64,000 nucleotides of DNA, from positions 1,065,501 to 1,129,500 of the forward strand of contig BLAL01000016.1 in NCBI GenBank assembly GCA_015698045.1, written 5' to 3'. Of the stretch, positions 35,661 to 48,273 are shown piece after piece. Each line of letters begins with the position of its first letter. Position 1 is the stretch's first letter. The notes under the pieces were generated by a model. It was given only the letters and a program-made list of their open reading frames with translations, did no database searches and was not told where the DNA came from. The position numbers and the translations under genes were made by a program. Source of the stretch: Rhizophagus clarus (Eukaryota > Glomeromycota > Glomeromycetes > Glomerales > Glomeraceae).

Positions 35661-36196
35661 TTATTGATTAAAAAATAAATTTGTGACAAAATTAGTCAAG
35701 CAATATATTTCCTCCTGAATATCATTATAAAATACACCTTTATTATGAATTGCCTTTAGTGTGAGAAGATTCCTAATCCTTTGTTTTTCTATTATATGTT
35801 CATGATTATTTAAAATAGTACTAGCAAGTATTGTATCAATAATATAATCCATTTTATCTTCATGGTACACCAATTTTGGAATAGAATCTTTGAGAATAAT
35901 ATATATTTTGATTTCTTTCTGCATTTTTTCAAAAATGTATGATGGGACTTTATATAGATTAGTATTCTTTAAGGCAATTGTGTTTCCATTAAATTCACAT
36001 ATAAGTATCTTTTCACTTCATCCTTGGCCTAATATATCCTTAAAGTCAATAAAGTTAAAATTCTGATCAGAATTCTGCTCTTTCTGATTTTTTGTTAAAG
36101 TGTTTGAAGATAAATCCTTAACAATATTTGATGACTTCCTAGCAACATCTGGTGAAGCTATAGCAACGTTTGATACCACTTTATCTCTTTTGATAT
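35661..36196 (-). pseudogene. Protein-kinase-like domain, N-terminal half, decayed
   Basis: The minus-strand frame shows a glycine-loop-like DILGQG then, after a stop, a strand with the usual invariant Lys (GNTIALK). Then come an alphaC-like helix, a hinge-like segment, and a catalytic-loop-like AIHNKGVFYNDIQEE, where HxD would stand in for HRD as in the HND-type kinase-like proteins common in these fungi (family knowledge). The frame ends soon after, before any DFG. At least one stop and several indels make it a pseudogene. Identification rests on motif order only. Confidence 0.5.
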
Positions 36197-36840
36197 ATTA
36201 GAACGTCTAATATGGTTAATTATAGTAGAATGAATGAAAACAGTTTTTTGCATAAATGCAGAGCCATGTACACATAAGTTTTAAGAATTGATGGATTTGA
36301 AAAACTGATTCTAAGCACTAAGTTCATGAAATAAAAAACAAATTTGGATTATCACTTGACTTCCACAGAAAATCAGAGATGTTCGTAAATTGAGAGTACT
36401 TTATACTGATATTGTTCATCTGCCATGTAGCTGAAAAGTATGATTTGATGGAAAAATCTTACTATTCCAAACCGGTTGATCTTAAATGTTACTTTACCAT
36501 AAATAAAAGATTCATATGAAATTAATGATCTTATTCATCTGCGCAGATCAAATTGGATTAAAATCATTAAATTGTGTCAGATTTTAATCTGAAAAAATAG
36601 AAATTCAAACAAGATGCTATTGATACAACAATGTGTAAAAAATACAATTGTATTTAAATCAGATTAAATTCAAATTTAAGTTAAATCAAATCGATTTAAA
36701 TAAATCAAGTCAATTGAACTGATTTGAATTGACTCAATTTTGATTGGATCGATTTGAATTCAAATTGGTTGGATCATTTGCAGTACTATATAAGTAATTT
36801 TTTCTGATTTTTTTTTTTTTTTTTTGATTAATATTATATA

Positions 36841-37056
36841 TAATATTAGTAACTTATATATAATATTAGTAACTTATATATAATATTAGTAACTTATGTA
36901 TAATATTAGTAACTTATATATAATATTAGTAACTTATATATAATATTAGTAACTTATATATAATATTACTAAACTTATATATAATATTAGTAACTTATAT
37001 ATAATATTAGTAACTTATATATAATATTAGTAACTTATATATAATATTAGTAACCT
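36841..37056. repeat. 20-bp minisatellite, about 11 copies
   Basis: The unit is TAATATTAGTAACTTATATA. Ten copies are 20 bp and nearly identical; one has a 1-bp insertion (TACTAAACTT). The low divergence suggests recent expansion. Confidence 0.9.
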
Positions 37057-37740
37057 AGATTTAACATATTATAAAAATACATGGAAGATAGAAGGTACAA
37101 AATATTGTTTTAAGTTTGATACAAAATTTTTTCGCGTTTTTTATTACAATGTCATTTTTCTAAATTATTTTTTAACAGTTAACTAACTATACATCGTATA
37201 ACTGAGCCCACTTGTATGTTAAATAAATGATATAGCTAAATAAATTAAAGTTATTTCTGGTTGCGTCTTGAAAATCGATATTTTAATTTAATATTGATAT
37301 CAGTAAACATATTACGTAAAGATAAATAGATATATATATATATATATAAAGCCAATTGTTCCATTGAATTGGAAATATTATAAATGATACTAGAATGCCC
37401 CTGTAATCGAACGAAACTGCTTCTCAATTGGTGATGTTCGCCTTTTTTAGGTTTAGGTTTCGGCTATTCCGAAACTGGCGAAACTTGGTGAAATCCGCCC
37501 AAACTTCCAAAATTGGCGAAAACTGGGCGAAACTTCCGTAAGTTGGCAATTAAAATTTTAATGTAAAATTCTAGATATACGGGTAAAAAAGAAGAAGAAG
37601 AATAATAATAATAATAAATATTTTATAAATATTTTATAAATAAATGGGCGCGGAGGAACAAGTCACGTGTGCAATTAAGAAAATGCAACTTATTAAAACA
37701 TTGCTTATTTAGTATTTACAATTATTTGAAGAAACAATAA

Positions 37741-37922
37741 TAGGGCTGTTCATGTCTGGTCAGTTGAAGTTGAGGTTGGTTGATCTGCTTACATTTGTTT
37801 ACATCACCCGACCTCTTAGCCCAATATTGTTCAATTTAGAGTTTTAGGGCGAATATTTCTCGCCAATAGGACCGCTATTTTGCATATGACCAATTACAAC
37901 CGGCCGGACATGAACAGGCCTA
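37741..37922. mobile_element. Short hAT-style MITE
   Basis: The left end is TAGGGCTGTTCATGTCTGGT. The reverse complement of the right end is TAGGCCTGTTCATGTCCGGC; 17 of 20 match and similarity runs about six bases further. 182 bp, non-coding. An 8-bp target duplication is not evident (AACAATAA versus ATGTGCAC). It sits inside the GGCGAAAC-rich island. Confidence 0.6.
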
Positions 37923-38379
37923 ATGTGCACGCGTTGTGCGTACTTTTTCATCTTAGGTACGAAGACTATCAAATAATTTACAGCCAGTTATAATTTCGGA
38001 CAAATCGGGTTCGGAAGTTTCGCCAGAGATTGAGTTCCGGTTTCGCCCGAAACACTATGCCCCTGGTACATAAACCTAAGTTACCAAAATATCAAAAATA
38101 TCAAAAATATTCAAGGCGAGATGATATATGGTAAAAGATGCGATATTATAAACAATATTCCGCACTGCAAACCCTGTAAATTCCATATTCTTACCTGATC
38201 AAAAAGTTGTGATGGCGCATTCAATAACTTTTGTTATAAAATACTTTTACAATATCATTAATGTAGGTAATACAAGAACGAGAAATAATTTTCTTTTATT
38301 TTAAAAAATTTACATTTTATGAAAATATTATTTAAATTATATTATTATACAATTTATCACAAAATTAAAGATGTGATTG

Positions 38380-38744
38380 TTAAGCTCTATTGGGTTTATG
38401 TTTTTCACGATTTGAACAGAAACTGAAAATAAAATAATATTAGAGATATTTTTAAAATGATGTTTAGTGTATAACATACTATACTTACTAATAAATAATG
38501 CAACCCAATACTGGAAAGATAAGAATACCCAAGATCCAAAGAATTTTAGGAAATAAATTACGAGTACTTGTTATAATTTCGAAAATAGCGATCAAATCAA
38601 GAATCAGCTAAATAATAATAAAAAATTTGTCTTTTTAAATTATTTAAATAATTTAATAAAAATTTATCTTTTAACAATTAAAAGTAAAATGCGTACGACT
38701 ATTAATCCTAAAATTCCGCCAATAAATGCATTCACTTCACCCAT
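38380..38744 (-). CDS. Small membrane protein with PLDc_N-like domain, 3 exons
   Basis: A 69-residue gene assembled by eye. Exon 1 is 38697-38744 (MGEVNAFIGGILGLIV), exon 2 is 38489-38607, exon 3 is 38380-38422. The introns are GTACGC...TTTAG and GTAAGT...TTTCAG; the joined length (210 nt) is a whole number of codons and ends in TAA. The product has two hydrophobic helices separated by a short polar linker (about 6-27 and 37-57), with a W-I-L-G-I-L-I-F-P-V-L-G-C-I-I-Y-Y stretch that matches the phospholipase D nuclease N-terminal (PLDc_N) type: two membrane helices, then a short basic tail (SNREKHKPNR). The function of free-standing PLDc_N proteins is not established. Location is probably an internal or plasma membrane. 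Confidence 0.75.
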
Positions 38745-40078
38745 TTTTAGAAATCAAAAGAAGAAAAAATCGTTTTTTTTTTTTCTAAAAAATTGGCACG
38801 TAAATTTCTTGTATAAATATACATTCACAACTAATTTACTTAGCCAGATAAACCTGGCTTATGTGGCTAAGCGGAATAATATATCGTAAACTAAGCCTTA
38901 TTAAAATGGGGCACGGTCGCGTTTTCTTTGTTTAATTTTTAGCCAAGCCTCTTTCTACAAAAAATTCACTCAAGCGGAATTTATAATTCAGCTTGGATAA
39001 AAATTCAATGAATTTGTCGCTAGTATTTTATGCAGCTCTTTTCCTCTTTTGATTAAATTGAACCTTTATTTGGCTTAATTAAGGCAAACTTCAAACATCT
39101 CAAACATCCCGAAATTTTTTACAACACATTTAAAACCAAAAGGTCATATAAGTTGGATAATTTAGGTGATGATTTCCTGCTAAACTGATATTATTAAATA
39201 CTATTTAAGCTTAAATAACCTCTCATTTTTATTAAAATGACTAATGTTAGATTTCGAATTCTATTATGAGACTTGGGGTTTTAATTTGCTGATCCCTAAT
39301 GCAGGCGATATGCAATAAAGACTTTTTAAGGCAAATAAATCAATCATATGCTTTTAGTAAAATTAATTTGCTGCGTCATCTGTAAGAAAGAACTTTTTGC
39401 CTGATTTAAAAAATTCAATGAAAACAATGGGTTTGATACAATTAAAATGCACCTTAATGCCGTAAAATTGGCTACACAGAAAACTTTAAAAAAAATTCCT
39501 TCTGCGTCGTCATATTTCTATATTTGTCTTCGTCGGGGTCATATCTTTTTCGGTTTCCTTTCTCTTATTATTATTATTTTCCATTTTTCTTATGAAAAAA
39601 AATTTTTTTTTTTTTTTTTTAAGATTTATAGATAAACAGTTTCACGAGTGCATTACTCTACTAAACTTTTCTCAGAACTTTTATTTGTGACAGATTATTT
39701 TTTAACAAAGAAATTTTTTTTTTTTTTTTTTTAGTACAACTTTTAGATTTTTTTTTTTTTATTCCTAAAAGTTTTGTAAAAAGTTTTGTATAATAAATTC
39801 ACAAATAATTTCTTTTTTCTTTTCTTGACATTTATTTTTTATTATTTTAAAAAAAAAAAAATATCATTTCGCATTGACCACTTTGGGGTTTTTTTTTTTT
39901 TGTTTGATAATATTTATATATAGGTTTTTTTATTATCTAATTTCCACTTTTATATGCAGACTGGTTCTTTATATAACCTTTTTTCTAAATGAAGATTTAA
40001 GTTCTCTACTTTTTTTTTAAATAATAATAAAAAAAAAAAAAAAAAAAAAAAATAATAAAAAAAAAAAATTTTTTAAAA
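38745..40078. other. Divergent intergenic region upstream of the kinesin and the small membrane protein
   Basis: 1.3 kb between two divergent start codons. It has long poly-T and poly-A runs close to the kinesin ATG and an 8-bp inverted repeat CTTAGCCA (38839-38846) / TGGCTAAG (38864-38871). No gene recognised. Confidence 0.5.
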
Positions 40079-43000
40079 ATGGCCTCCACCGGTGGAGGAT
40101 CTGAAAAAATCTCGGTACAAGTTGGTAAGATATTTTTGATTTCTTGATTATCCGAGATAAATGTAACGTCACATAATTGTAATCATTAATATTTAATGTC
40201 AATCTGTTAAAGTTATACGTGTAAAACCATTAACGGCTCATGATTTGGAAAATGTGCCCTCAAGATTTCAAAGACAGGTTGTTACTACATCACCTTATGC
40301 AACAAATCAAGTAGTTGTTGAGGCAGAAAAGAGACAAGTATTTAATTTTGATAACGTATTCCCACCTGAAACTACTCAAGAAGAAATTTATGAAAAATGT
40401 GTTGAAAATTTAGTTTCTAAATTTATTGAAGGTAAAGTAATATTTTTTAAAAAAAAAAAAATTGGTTTTTTGGATAAAATTCCCGGAGATTCATCCGATA
40501 ACATTATTCTTCTCTTAAGGATTCAATGTAACAATATTAGCATATGGACAAACATCTTCAGGAAAGACTCATACAATGGGTACTGCTGATAATCCTTCAA
40601 TACCTTTAACCTCAAAAGGAATAATACCAAGAGCAATGACTACATTATTTACTACCATTAATTCCATGCAACAATCTAATAAAAAATGTTCAATAAAAGT
40701 ATCATTTGTTGAAATTCATAATGAAGATTTAATTGATTTACTTGGTGAAGGTGATGAAGAAGGAAGACCTCCTGTACAGATTAGAGAGGATTCTAGAGGA
40801 AATATTTATTGGAGTGGATTACAAGAAGTTAAAGTTAATAATGTTGAAGAAGTTATGGAGTAAATATTAAACTAACTATTTTTCTTTCTTCTTTTCTTTT
40901 CTTTTTTATTTATTTTTTTTATTTTTTTATGATTTGATTTAATATTATTTATTTTATTTTATTTAGTTATTTAGCTAGAGGTTCACAGAATAGACAAGTT
41001 GGAGCAACAGATATGAATGAGAAATCCTCTAGATCTCATGCAATATTTTCTGTGACAATGACACTACAAAAATTAAATAGTAATACTTCTCCAATATCAC
41101 CTACTTTTTCAAGACCTGGAACACCTTCTTCAAGATCTATTGGTTCAAGAGCTCCTTCAAGAGCCAATTCTGTTATGAGCAGTAGATTTGATGATAGTGG
41201 TGAATGGGTTACAATTACAAGCAAATTTCACTTTGTGGATTTGGCTGGTAGTGAAAGAGTAAGTTAATATAAAAATTTTCTATTTTATTTTATTTTATAT
41301 TAATATATATATATATATATATATATTTCACATATATTTAGTTAAAACGAACAGCGGCTAGTGGAGATCGAGCAAAAGAAGGAATCGCTATAAATTCCGG
41401 GTTATTGGCACTGGGAAATGTAATCTCGGCATTAGGAGATCCCAATAAAGCAAGGCATACAACTCATATTCCATATCGAGATTCAAAGCTTACGAGATTA
41501 TTACAAGATTCTTTAGGAGGAAATGCAAAAACTTTATTAATAGCATGTGTTTCACCATCAGAATATAATGTTAATGAAACTGTAAATACTTTAAAATATG
41601 CGAATCGAGCAAGAAATATTAAAAACAATGCTGTTATCAATCAAGAAGAAACGGGTTGGAATGATGTTGGACATTTACAATCTTTAGTTATAAGATTAAG
41701 ACAAGAAAACAATGCTTTAAAAATCGCAAATACTGCTTTAAATTTACAACAACCACCACCACCGCAACAAAGTGCTAGTGGTATTGCTACTCCTGGTAGA
41801 GTTACCCCAAGTTTGACTCCAAGTCGAAAGAATTCTGTTGTTTTTCAAGGAATAAATAATCCGGCATCCGGTATACCTGGACGTAGTACTCCAACTAACG
41901 CTTCTGGTATACCTGGCCGTAGTACTCCTACTAACGCTTCCGGTATACCTGGTCGTAGTACTCCTACTTCAGGAATACCAGGAAGGAGTACTCCAACAAA
42001 TGGGAGAGAAACTCCAAGTGTAATGAGACGAACTTCTTCACCTCTTACAACTTTTGCTCATGGAAATGTTCAACATTCTAAAGAACTTGAAATGTTGGAA
42101 GAACTTGTACAATTACAACGTTCTTATGCTGAACTTTCACAAAAATATGCTAAAGTTTCCGCGGAGTTAGCGGCTCATCAAAATAATTATGAAGATGAAA
42201 TACATCATGGTCATTTTGTAAATTCCGCAAAAATAGAAGAATATGAAGAAACTATAACTTCTTTAGAAAGTAAATTAGCTATGATGAATGCTGCATTATC
42301 TCATTCTGAAAATCTCTTGTCAGAAAAAGAAACAAAACATAAAGAAGTTGAGGAATCTAATGAACATAATAAGAATGTCATTAATAGTTTACAAAATTAT
42401 ATTAAAGAGATTGAAGTAAAATTAGAAAAACGTGAAATTGAAGCAAAATTACAAACATCTAGACCCGAACATCGTGAAAATTTTATTAGTGAAACAGTTC
42501 AAGTACTTGAACAACGTTTAGAAAGACGTGATATTGAATATCAAGAATTAGAAACACAATATAATGAACTAAAGAATCTTATTCCACAGGAAACCAAAGT
42601 TCTTTTGGATAAACTTGATGATCGTAATCAAAGAGTAAACCAACTTGAATCCAGACTAAACCTATTGGCCGATGAACTTGATAAATTAAGAAAATTGGAA
42701 GCTACAAATTCAAACAATTCGACATCAGGCGAAGATAATCCATCCTCTCCTACAGGTGAACAAAATTTTACCATCGTGAATCTTGAATTTAAGCTTGCTG
42801 AATTACAAAAATCACATGAAAATACTGTTACTGAATTGAGTGATGTAAAAACCAAATATCAATCAAGTCTAGACGAAATTCAAACGCTACAATCTTCACT
42901 AAAGGAACGAAATGATCGGTCAGAAATAACAACGTTTGAATCGAAATTCGCCGAATTGGAAAATACTCACCAAAAAACTGTTACTGAATTGGCAGAAACT

Positions 43001-46000
43001 AAATTTAAATATGAGGAATGTCGTAATGTTATTAAAGGTCTTCAGTCACAACTCGATGAAGCTTCCTCGGCACATAATGAAATGATCGAAGATTTACATT
43101 CTATTTCATCAACACCTATGACTCCCATGACTCCCATGACTCCCATGACTCCTTATACTGATAATAATCATCAAAAAGAATTAAATAACGTCTCTCCTAA
43201 ATCTATAATTCATCGAAAAGTAAAGTCATTATCCGTTGATCATAACGCTCATGCCGCTATAGTTGAAAAACTTCAATTTGAATTAAAATTATTTGAATCG
43301 TTTCATAAAGATAAATCACAAAGTCTAGATGCAGTTAAACATGAATTATCGCGTCTAGAATTAAATCATCGTGAAACTTTACAAATTGTTGAAGAACTTC
43401 GAGAAGAAATTAGAAAACGTGATGCATTAGCAAGGTTGGAAGTAAAATCAGTAATAAATTCAAAACAAACTTCTAATCGATCGTGTTCACCTACAAGTCA
43501 AATTGATGAACTTGAGATCGTTCAACATCTTCGTGAAGAAGTTGAACAATTAAAAGAAAAACAAAAATTAGCTATGGAAAGTATTGCTGAACGTGAAAAT
43601 GAGAATAAAAAGAAATCAGAAGTTGTTGAAAAATTAGAATCAGATATTCTTCAACTTAAAGAACAATTACATCAAGCCGAAGAGAAACAAAATAATACGA
43701 ATACTAATGAACAACTCGTTAATGAATTACAATCTCAAGTTAAAGAATTGGAAGAAAAACTTGTTAAGGCTTTAGAATTCCAAAATAAAAATCAAACATC
43801 CGAACTTGATTCAAATGTTCACCAAGTAACGGATGAAGAAAATGAAGGAATGTTGAAACTTCGTGAACAAGTTTCTAAACTTCAAACAGACATTGAATCA
43901 AAAAGCCATACAATCGCTGCAATTTTACTCCCAGATAATGAACAACAAAGTAAGATTCGACGTCTCGAAGGTGAACTTTGTGAGGTAAAAGAAACACTTC
44001 GTATTGCTATAGAAGAAAAAAATAGCAAATTTTCTTTTATCTCTAAATCTTCATCAGATAGTAACATTAATTCTTTCCAAAGCGACGTGATGATATCTGA
44101 AGAAAGTTCGGCTGACAAACTAGAACAAAACATTGATGAGAATATTATAGCATTGGAAAGCACAGTAAAGGAACTTGAAACTCAATTATCAAAAGCTAAA
44201 GAAACTATACCAATATCTTCACGAACATCTATTCTTCATGATATGGATCCAGTACAAAAAACGGTTAATAATTTAGAAGCTAAACTTGATACTTTACAAA
44301 AAGTGTTAAATAAAGATTCCGACAATGTAAAAAATTTGAATCATGAACAGAAATTAGTGACCTCTTTACAATCTCAGCTAAATACTCTTAAATTGGACAT
44401 TAAACGAAAAAATGAACTTATTGAAACTTTAAAACGCGATTTGGTTGATAAAAGTACTTTACAACAAATGTTAAGAGAAAAGGAAGCAGAAATTACTTTT
44501 CTCAGAGAACAATTAAATCAAATTAAAGATCAAGATATAGACGTGCAAAAACATATAAAAGGATTACAAGAACAATTAGGAAAAGCAGAAGCAAATAATA
44601 ATATTAACAAAGCTTTACAAAGTGAATTAGAAGCTATAGGAAAAGAATTCAAAGATATAAAAGGAAGAGAGACTCTTACACTTGAACGATTGAAAATTTT
44701 AGATGCCGAGGAATCGAAACTTCAAAAAGATTTGGAAAGATTACGTAATGTAGAAATTTCACAAAGAGAACAGATCTCGGTATTAGAAACTCAATTGTTA
44801 GAACAAGGTGGTCAAGTTGATAAAGATTTAATAAAATTAAGAACTGAATTGGCTTTAGCAAAAGAATCGGAAATCTCAGAAAAGGAAACGATAGTTAATC
44901 TTGAAACTAAGTTGAACAAATCAGATTCTGAGATTTCAATTCTTCAGAATGAAATCGATGAACTGAAGTTAAAAGAAAATGAACAACTTAAAATGATCCA
45001 AGATCGTGAAAATAAATTAATTGAAGTTCAATCATCACCTAGTTCTTATGAAGATATATCATTGATAAAACGGTTAAATGAAGAGATTGAACACCTTCGT
45101 TCTGAAAAATCTGAACAACACATGAAAATTCAAAACCTTGAAGTGAAAATGAAACATGTTCAAGAAGATCCTATAAACTCTCCTCTGAAAAACGAATTGA
45201 CCGAACTGAAAGCTTCTGAATTCCAACTTCAACAAAAAGTTCACGAATTAGAACAACAATTAATTAATGCTCAAGGGAAATATCAACAATTGCAATTTAT
45301 GAGGAATGAATTAAAATCATTACAAGAATCAGAATCTGGACAAAAAACGATCATATTCCAATTACAAACTCAACTTCAAGAAACGAAAGAAGCTAAAGAA
45401 ACTGTTATAAGAGAATGGGAAAATATGAAGAATCATTTTTCTGATCAAACAAAACTCGTTGTGACCCTTGAAGGAGGAATACAAACCATGATGGAAGAAT
45501 TGAACATGGCCAAAGAAAGTCATGCAGCTAGTTTAAAAGAACTTGATGGTATGACAAACTTTTTAACCAACATTTTAGAACAACGAGATGAAGATGATAA
45601 AAAGATTAAATCATTGGAAAGTGAAATTAATTTATTAAAAGATAGCGGAAAATGTAATAATGATTATATATCTTTACGTAAAGAATTATCAAACACCAAA
45701 AAGGAATTGGAGACACAAAATGAAACTTTAGTTGAACTTGAGAAACAAATGGAAAGTTTGAAAAAGGAACGTGATCAATATGTTGAACATAATAACCAAT
45801 TGACTAGAACAGTCGTGTCACAAAAAATAACTGTTTCAACACTTGAGACTACTATATCCGACCTACAATCTCAACTTGAAGAAGAAAAACTCTCAGCTCG
45901 AACTTATCAAGAATCAGTGACTACACTTGGAGAAAAATTGACCAAAGTAGAATTACAACTTGATGAATCTAAAGCATCTGATGAAAAACATGGTCAAATG

Positions 46001-47551
46001 GTTAATGAATTAAAATCTATGTTAAAAGAAGCAAATGCGACTTTGGTAGAAAAGGAAAAGATGATCACCGACAAAAATGCTCGATTAACAGAATTAGAAG
46101 CAATGGTTAAAAAGACAAAAGCGGATTTAGAAAAAGCTGAATCATCTAAATCATTAGATTTCGAACTTCAATCAAAGGTTTCTGAAATTGAATCAAGGTT
46201 CCGTAATGGTTCATCATCAGCGGAAATTAAAGATGCCCAAAGATTGGCTGATCGACAATTGGAATATATTAGAGAATTAGAAATAACATGTGAAAATATA
46301 AATTCTTTGACCAAAGAATTAGAAGAATCAGAAGCAGCACAAGCAGAACAAGCAACTTTAATTGATGAGTTGGAGAAAGCTTTACAGAAAAAAGAAGAAA
46401 AATTAAATGAATTAACAAATATGTTGAATGAGACAAAACATAAACTCGAAAAAGTCAATAATACCGAAGTTTATAGTGTTGATCATGTCAAATCTTTGGA
46501 ATCTCAACTTGAAGAAGCACGTGAACGTCGTGATGAAGAGATTAAAAAACTTAAACAAGCGAATAAAGAGATTGAAGCACTTCGAAAACATTGTGATCAT
46601 TTACGAAATGATGCAACAGTTGAACGACTTGAAGAATTGGAAAGTAAAGCGAAGCAGTTTGTGACCGAAAGAAATGAATCATTTGTAAAGAATGGAGTTC
46701 TCGAATCTAAGATCTACCAACTTCAAAAAGATTTAGAATTATTGACCGATGATTTTGAGGAAGTTGCCAATAAATACGCGAATGCTGAGAATCGTGTAGA
46801 TGAACAAAAACAACGAATTGTTCAATTAGAAGCAGTATTGAAGACCAAGGAACTTGAAGCTAAAAAACTAGAATCAGAAAAAGCTGATGAATCAAATAAA
46901 ATTGATTCTATAATAAGTCAATTAAAATCCGGTGGTAAAGATGGAAATATTTCAGATATTCATCTTGCTGAATTAAATGGGAAACTTGAGACACTTGGTT
47001 ATGAACTTACAAATCTTCAAACAAGATCAATTGTTGATGAAAAACAAATCAAAAAAGAACTTGCACAAGAAAATAATTTGCAATCAACCAAATCAACCAA
47101 AACAACCCAAACAACCCGATCAACCCAAACAACTGGATCAACCCAAACAACCGAATCGGAAGGTTTAAATAATTATGCTGAGATACAAGAATTGAATAAA
47201 AAGATTGCAGAATTAGAAGAAGAGAATGATGGGAAAACACAGCTCATTGACATGTTGGAAGAAACACTTAAAGAGAATGAAGAGGAATTAAGTGAAGCTA
47301 AGCAACAATTAATAATTTTACGACGAGAAAAATTAGAACTTGAAAGAAAAATAGAAAATTTGAAAATTCAATTGGATACCATATCGAATGAATATGAAGA
47401 AATGAAAACATCTGTCAAAGAAAAAGAAGAAATAGAAAGCGTTTTGGCAGAAGAAAGACAATTAAAAAAGAATGTAGAAATGGCTTACGCAAAACTTGAA
47501 AGTCAAGTAGAACAATTATTATCAAAGAGAAATAAATTTATGTGCTTCTAA
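40079..47551 (+). CDS. Kinesin-4-like motor protein with very long coiled coil
   Basis: Five exons: 40079-40124, 40213-40431, 40520-40859, 40967-41258, 41342-47551; all introns GT...AG. The joined frame encodes 2,368 residues. The N-terminal motor (about 10-395) has VQVVIRVKP, the P-loop GQTSSGKT (98-105), switch [10 protein letters not shown] (219-227), switch II DLAGSE (293-298) and the neck-proximal [12 protein letters not shown] (383-394). The form of [17 protein letters not shown] and [18 protein letters not shown] is typical of the kinesin-4 group (KIF4/KIF21), plus-end-directed ATPases acting on microtubules. After the motor comes a disordered hinge with tandem [12 protein letters not shown] units (about 470-515) and a T-P-M-T-P repeat. 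The rest is an almost continuous Glu/Lys/Leu/Gln coiled coil to the end. The final exon alone is 6.2 kb. Animal KIF21 WD40 repeats are absent. The gene converges with the HAL-type kinase. Confidence 0.9.
41871..42000 (+). repeat. In-frame repeat coding [12 protein letters not shown]
   Basis: Four tandem or near-tandem copies of a 30-36-bp coding unit in the kinesin hinge; the fourth is diverged at the DNA level (GGAATACCAGGAAGG) but keeps the peptide. Such S/T-P and basic repeats often bind microtubule ends through SxIP-like motifs; here the sequence SGIPGR contains S-x-I-P. Confidence 0.75.
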
Positions 47552-48273
47552 ACTATTTTATTTAAATAATTTTTTTGTTGTAGTTTGTTTTGACGGACAT
47601 AATTGACTTTATTTTGTATAGAAAATTTTTTCTTTTTTTTTAAAAAAAAAAAAATTTATTTATTTTGTATACTAGATTTTTCTTTAAAAAATAGATTTTC
47701 ATGTAATTGTAAAAATTCAAATGTATAATTTATTTATTTTAATTTAAATAAAACGATTCTTATTTCATTTTTTTTTTCTTCAGTACTTTTTCGTATATGG
47801 TATTTCTTGCTAAAGTAGTTTTTTCGATGAATAAGAAATTTCTCTTTATTAATTCTTTAAAGGAAAAAAAATAATATAATACAAATGTGCTTCATATAAT
47901 TACAATTAATGAACTATTTCATGCTTAAAATAAAGATTAAAAAAATTAATAATGAGAGAAAAAACTCATTTAAATATAATAATAATGGAATAATAAATAA
48001 ATAAGACCGACTGTACAAGCTAAGTCATATTAAATAAATAATTAATTATCATTCCATAATAACTTAAAAAGTTCAACTATTGAAAAGTTAAAGAACTAGT
48101 TTTTCTCCTCTTATTTACTTATTTTACTAAATATAAATAAAATTTAAAAAGATCTTAATGATAGTTAATACTTATATGTATCTAAGATTCTAAATTAATA
48201 TTTTTTTTTTTTTTTTTTTGTTTTTGTACAATGATTATTATTATTAACTAAAATTATTATAAACAAAATTAAA
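47552..48273. other. Convergent 3' gap between kinesin and kinase
   Basis: 720 bp of AT-rich 3' flanks with AATAAA-like signals (for example AAATAAAACG near 47745) and a poly-T run near 48200. No gene recognised. Confidence 0.5.

Larger units (their letters stand above)
36197..38379. other. Repeat-bearing intergenic region
   Basis: Contains AATCGATTTAAAT/TTGATTGGATCGATTTGAAT simple repeats (about 36640-36770), the 20-bp minisatellite (36841-37056), an (AT)n run at about 37330, and a relatively GC-rich island (37390-38070) with GGCGAAAC motifs in both orientations that surrounds a small MITE (37741-37922). No gene recognised. Confidence 0.5.

Noticed and set aside
36841-37056. CRISPR-like regular repeats
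   Set aside because: Head-to-tail 20-bp units without spacers in a eukaryotic genome; a minisatellite.
39447-39635. 62-codon frame upstream of the kinesin
   Set aside because: Ends in poly-Phe from a poly-T run; intergenic noise.
42628-47240. Several antisense frames of 60-95 codons in the kinesin last exon
   Set aside because: Shadows of the Glu/Lys-rich coiled-coil coding strand.
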